A stretch of 64,000 nt of DNA, taken from Paenibacillus roseus. GTDB lineage: Bacteria > Bacillota > Bacilli > Paenibacillales > Paenibacillaceae. Shown here in pieces: positions 62,760-64,000 of the stretch. Both the position numbers and the translations under genes were made by a program. The stretch is from contig NZ_JAELUP010000001.1 of the NCBI RefSeq assembly GCF_016424485.1, positions 62,001-126,000 of the forward strand. Reading direction: 5' to 3'. The first letter of the stretch is position 1; each line of letters starts with the position of its first letter. Under the pieces are notes generated by a model, which searched no databases, was not told where the DNA came from, and saw nothing but the letters and a program-made list of their open reading frames with translations.

Positions 62760-63869
62760 TTGTACAATTTACCGTTTTATATGGTTCAGCCCGGTGATAC
62801 AGCAGGACGTATCGCCGGGCGTTTTGGTGTGCCGGAAGAGGCGCTTTACGAAGCCAATCCTTTCCTCAAGCAAGGGACGGTGATCGTTGCTGGCTTGCAA
62901 CTGCAGCTTCCATTGCCGCAAAACCCTCTTGCCAAACCGAATTCCGCTGATATCACCAAACGAATCGTCCAGGCGAGTCATGACTATGGCTACCCGGACC
63001 TGTGTTATCAAATTGCCAGGCTGCAGCGGCTTTACCCTTTTATCTGGTGTGAAAATATCGGTCGGAGTGTGAGCGGCAGAGCCATTCATGCGCTTCGTAT
63101 CGGCCAGGGGGACAAGGCCGTTCAGATCAATGCCTCCTTTCATGCCAATGAATGGATTACGTCACTGCTTGCGATGCGATTTATAGAGGATGTCGCGCGA
63201 TCCTTGTCGCTGGGGGAGAAGCTTCTCATCAGGAGTGAAGGAGAGGAATTGGACATACAAGCACTGAGCCGGCAGGTGACCTTATGGATTGTTCCGATGG
63301 TGAATCCTGACGGAGTTGAGCTTGTTCAAGGGGGAGTAGGCAAGACTCATCCAAGGTATGCGGAGCTGAAGAGACTCAATCGGGGAAGCGAAGATTTTTC
63401 CGAATGGAAGGCCAATATCAATGGGGTGGACTTGAATGATCAGTTTCCCGCCCATTGGGAAGAGGAAGTAAGTCGTCGCGGTCATGACGGGCCAGGTCCC
63501 CGTGATTATCCGGGATTGGCGCCGCTCGGCGAGCCGGAAGCGCGAACGTTGTACGAATTTACAAAGGAAAAGCAATTTGCAACCGTTCTGGCCCTTCATA
63601 CCCAAGGGGAGGAAATCTATTGGAATTACCGTGGCTATGAGCCGGCTGCAGCGGAGGATCTTGCGGGCAAGCTTGCCGCAGCCAGCGGATATAAGGCGGT
63701 TAAGCTGGAAGGCAGCGATGCTGGCTTCAAGGACTGGTTCATTCAGGAGTTCGGCAGACCGGGATTTACGGTTGAGGCCGGACTTGGTGTGAATCCGTTG
63801 CCGATAGCGCAATTTGATAAAATCTATGCAAATATACAGCAATTACTATTGGCAGCAGTCAAGCTGTAA
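62760..63869 (+). CDS. LysM / M14 gamma-D-glutamyl-diamino-acid endopeptidase
   Basis: 369 residues starting at a TTG after GGGAGGCGGAG. One LysM domain at ~8-52 (YMVQPGDTAGRIAGRFGVP) and an M14 zinc carboxypeptidase-like domain from ~65. Zinc ligands H-x2-E in SFHANEW and the later His in ALHTQGEE; catalytic Glu in GFTVEAGLG. This is the ENP1/YqgT group, which cuts gamma-D-glutamyl-(L)-meso-diaminopimelate links in spore or vegetative peptidoglycan. No signal peptide, as in ENP1. Confidence 0.9.
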   Translation: MYNLPFYMVQPGDTAGRIAGRFGVPEEALYEANPFLKQGTVIVAGLQLQLPLPQNPLAKPNSADITKRIVQASHDYGYPDLCYQIARLQRLYPFIWCENIGRSVSGRAIHALRIGQGDKAVQINASFHANEWITSLLAMRFIEDVARSLSLGEKLLIRSEGEELDIQALSRQVTLWIVPMVNPDGVELVQGGVGKTHPRYAELKRLNRGSEDFSEWKANINGVDLNDQFPAHWEEEVSRRGHDGPGPRDYPGLAPLGEPEARTLYEFTKEKQFATVLALHTQGEEIYWNYRGYEPAAAEDLAGKLAAASGYKAVKLEGSDAGFKDWFIQEFGRPGFTVEAGLGVNPLPIAQFDKIYANIQQLLLAAVKL

Positions 63870-63898
63870 GTTGTAATGGATTGCTGGCAGGTGCGGTA

Positions 63899-63907
63899 TG
63901 CTATAAT
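63899..63907 (+). promoter_or_regulatory. Extended -10 promoter at the window end
   Basis: TGC-TATAAT is an extended -10 box; the -35 region is weak. It precedes the partial gene at 63936 by about 30 bases. Confidence 0.5.
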
Positions 63908-63935
63908 GACGGTAACAAAGGAGGGGACGCTCGAT

Positions 63936-64000
63936 ATGCGCAAGCTGCTTTCGCTCCGTCATTGGAAACAGGTATTTGTCCGCATCTACCGGCTGCTTGT
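63936..64000 (+). CDS. Start of an unidentified gene, cut by window edge
   Basis: ATG 7-8 bases after AAAGGAGGGG, reading MRKLLSLRHWKQVFVRIYRLL and on past the window. The basic, amphipathic start would suit a membrane protein, but 21 residues are too few to name it. Confidence 0.65.
   Translation, partial: MRKLLSLRHWKQVFVRIYRLL

Overview
The window reads as chromosome of a spore-forming Bacillota of the Paenibacillus type. This rests on gene content only: a sporulenol-type squalene/hopene cyclase, a YjcZ-type mini-protein, a ytxG/ytxH-like pair, an M14 gamma-D-glutamyl-diamino-acid peptidase, an ABC-F protein behind an attenuator leader, and strong AGGAGG ribosome sites. No rRNA, tRNA or CRISPR array was seen.

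Left part (1-22 kb): mixed housekeeping and accessory genes. An MFS exporter (cut by the window edge) diverges from its TetR regulator across a compact palindromic operator. Then come a very large secreted ThuA/sugar-dehydrogenase/PKD/CBM6/fascin/ricin-lectin protein, an AraC regulator, sqhC, a DoxX-like protein, an ABC-F ATPase with a leader peptide and terminator, metE, a DUF2277 protein, a MtaR/CpsY-type LysR regulator, an Rpn-type nuclease with a 12-bp coding repeat, two more MFS exporters, a VOC protein, and a Cys-rich microprotein behind what looks like a class II Fnr promoter.

Middle part (22.4-44.4 kb): a long, almost wholly co-directional exopolysaccharide (EPS) cluster. It starts with a promoter and a possible attenuator. 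It encodes a Wzz-like modulator and BY-kinase, GalU, a priming sugar-phosphate transferase, a Wzy-like polymerase, an acyltransferase, four glycosyltransferases, a Wzx flippase, ManC and Ugd. Three things stand out: a MurA and a MurB paralog inside the cluster; a phosphohexomutase homologue that has lost its catalytic serine, metal and sugar loops; and two triplicated structured repeats (164-bp and 232-bp periods) between murB and the next glycosyltransferase. These repeats share one secondary-structure plan although their stem sequences differ. An XRE regulator converges on the cluster end.

Right part (45-53.2 kb): a divergent Prs paralog, a PhoA-type alkaline phosphatase with a possible Pho box, FabV, and a run of small genes (YjcZ-like, holin-like, a free-standing CuA-type cupredoxin, Dabb, HepT/YutE-like).

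53.2-60.7 kb is an AT-rich insertion-sequence graveyard with remnants of IS3 (two, in opposite orientation), ISL3, IS4 and IS1380 families. Embedded in it are a secreted FN3/DUF3238-like protein and a small membrane protein. A second copy of that membrane protein is cut by the IS1380 element. After the island the chromosome resumes with ytxG/ytxH-like genes, glutamate racemase, an M14 peptidase and the first codons of an unidentified gene.
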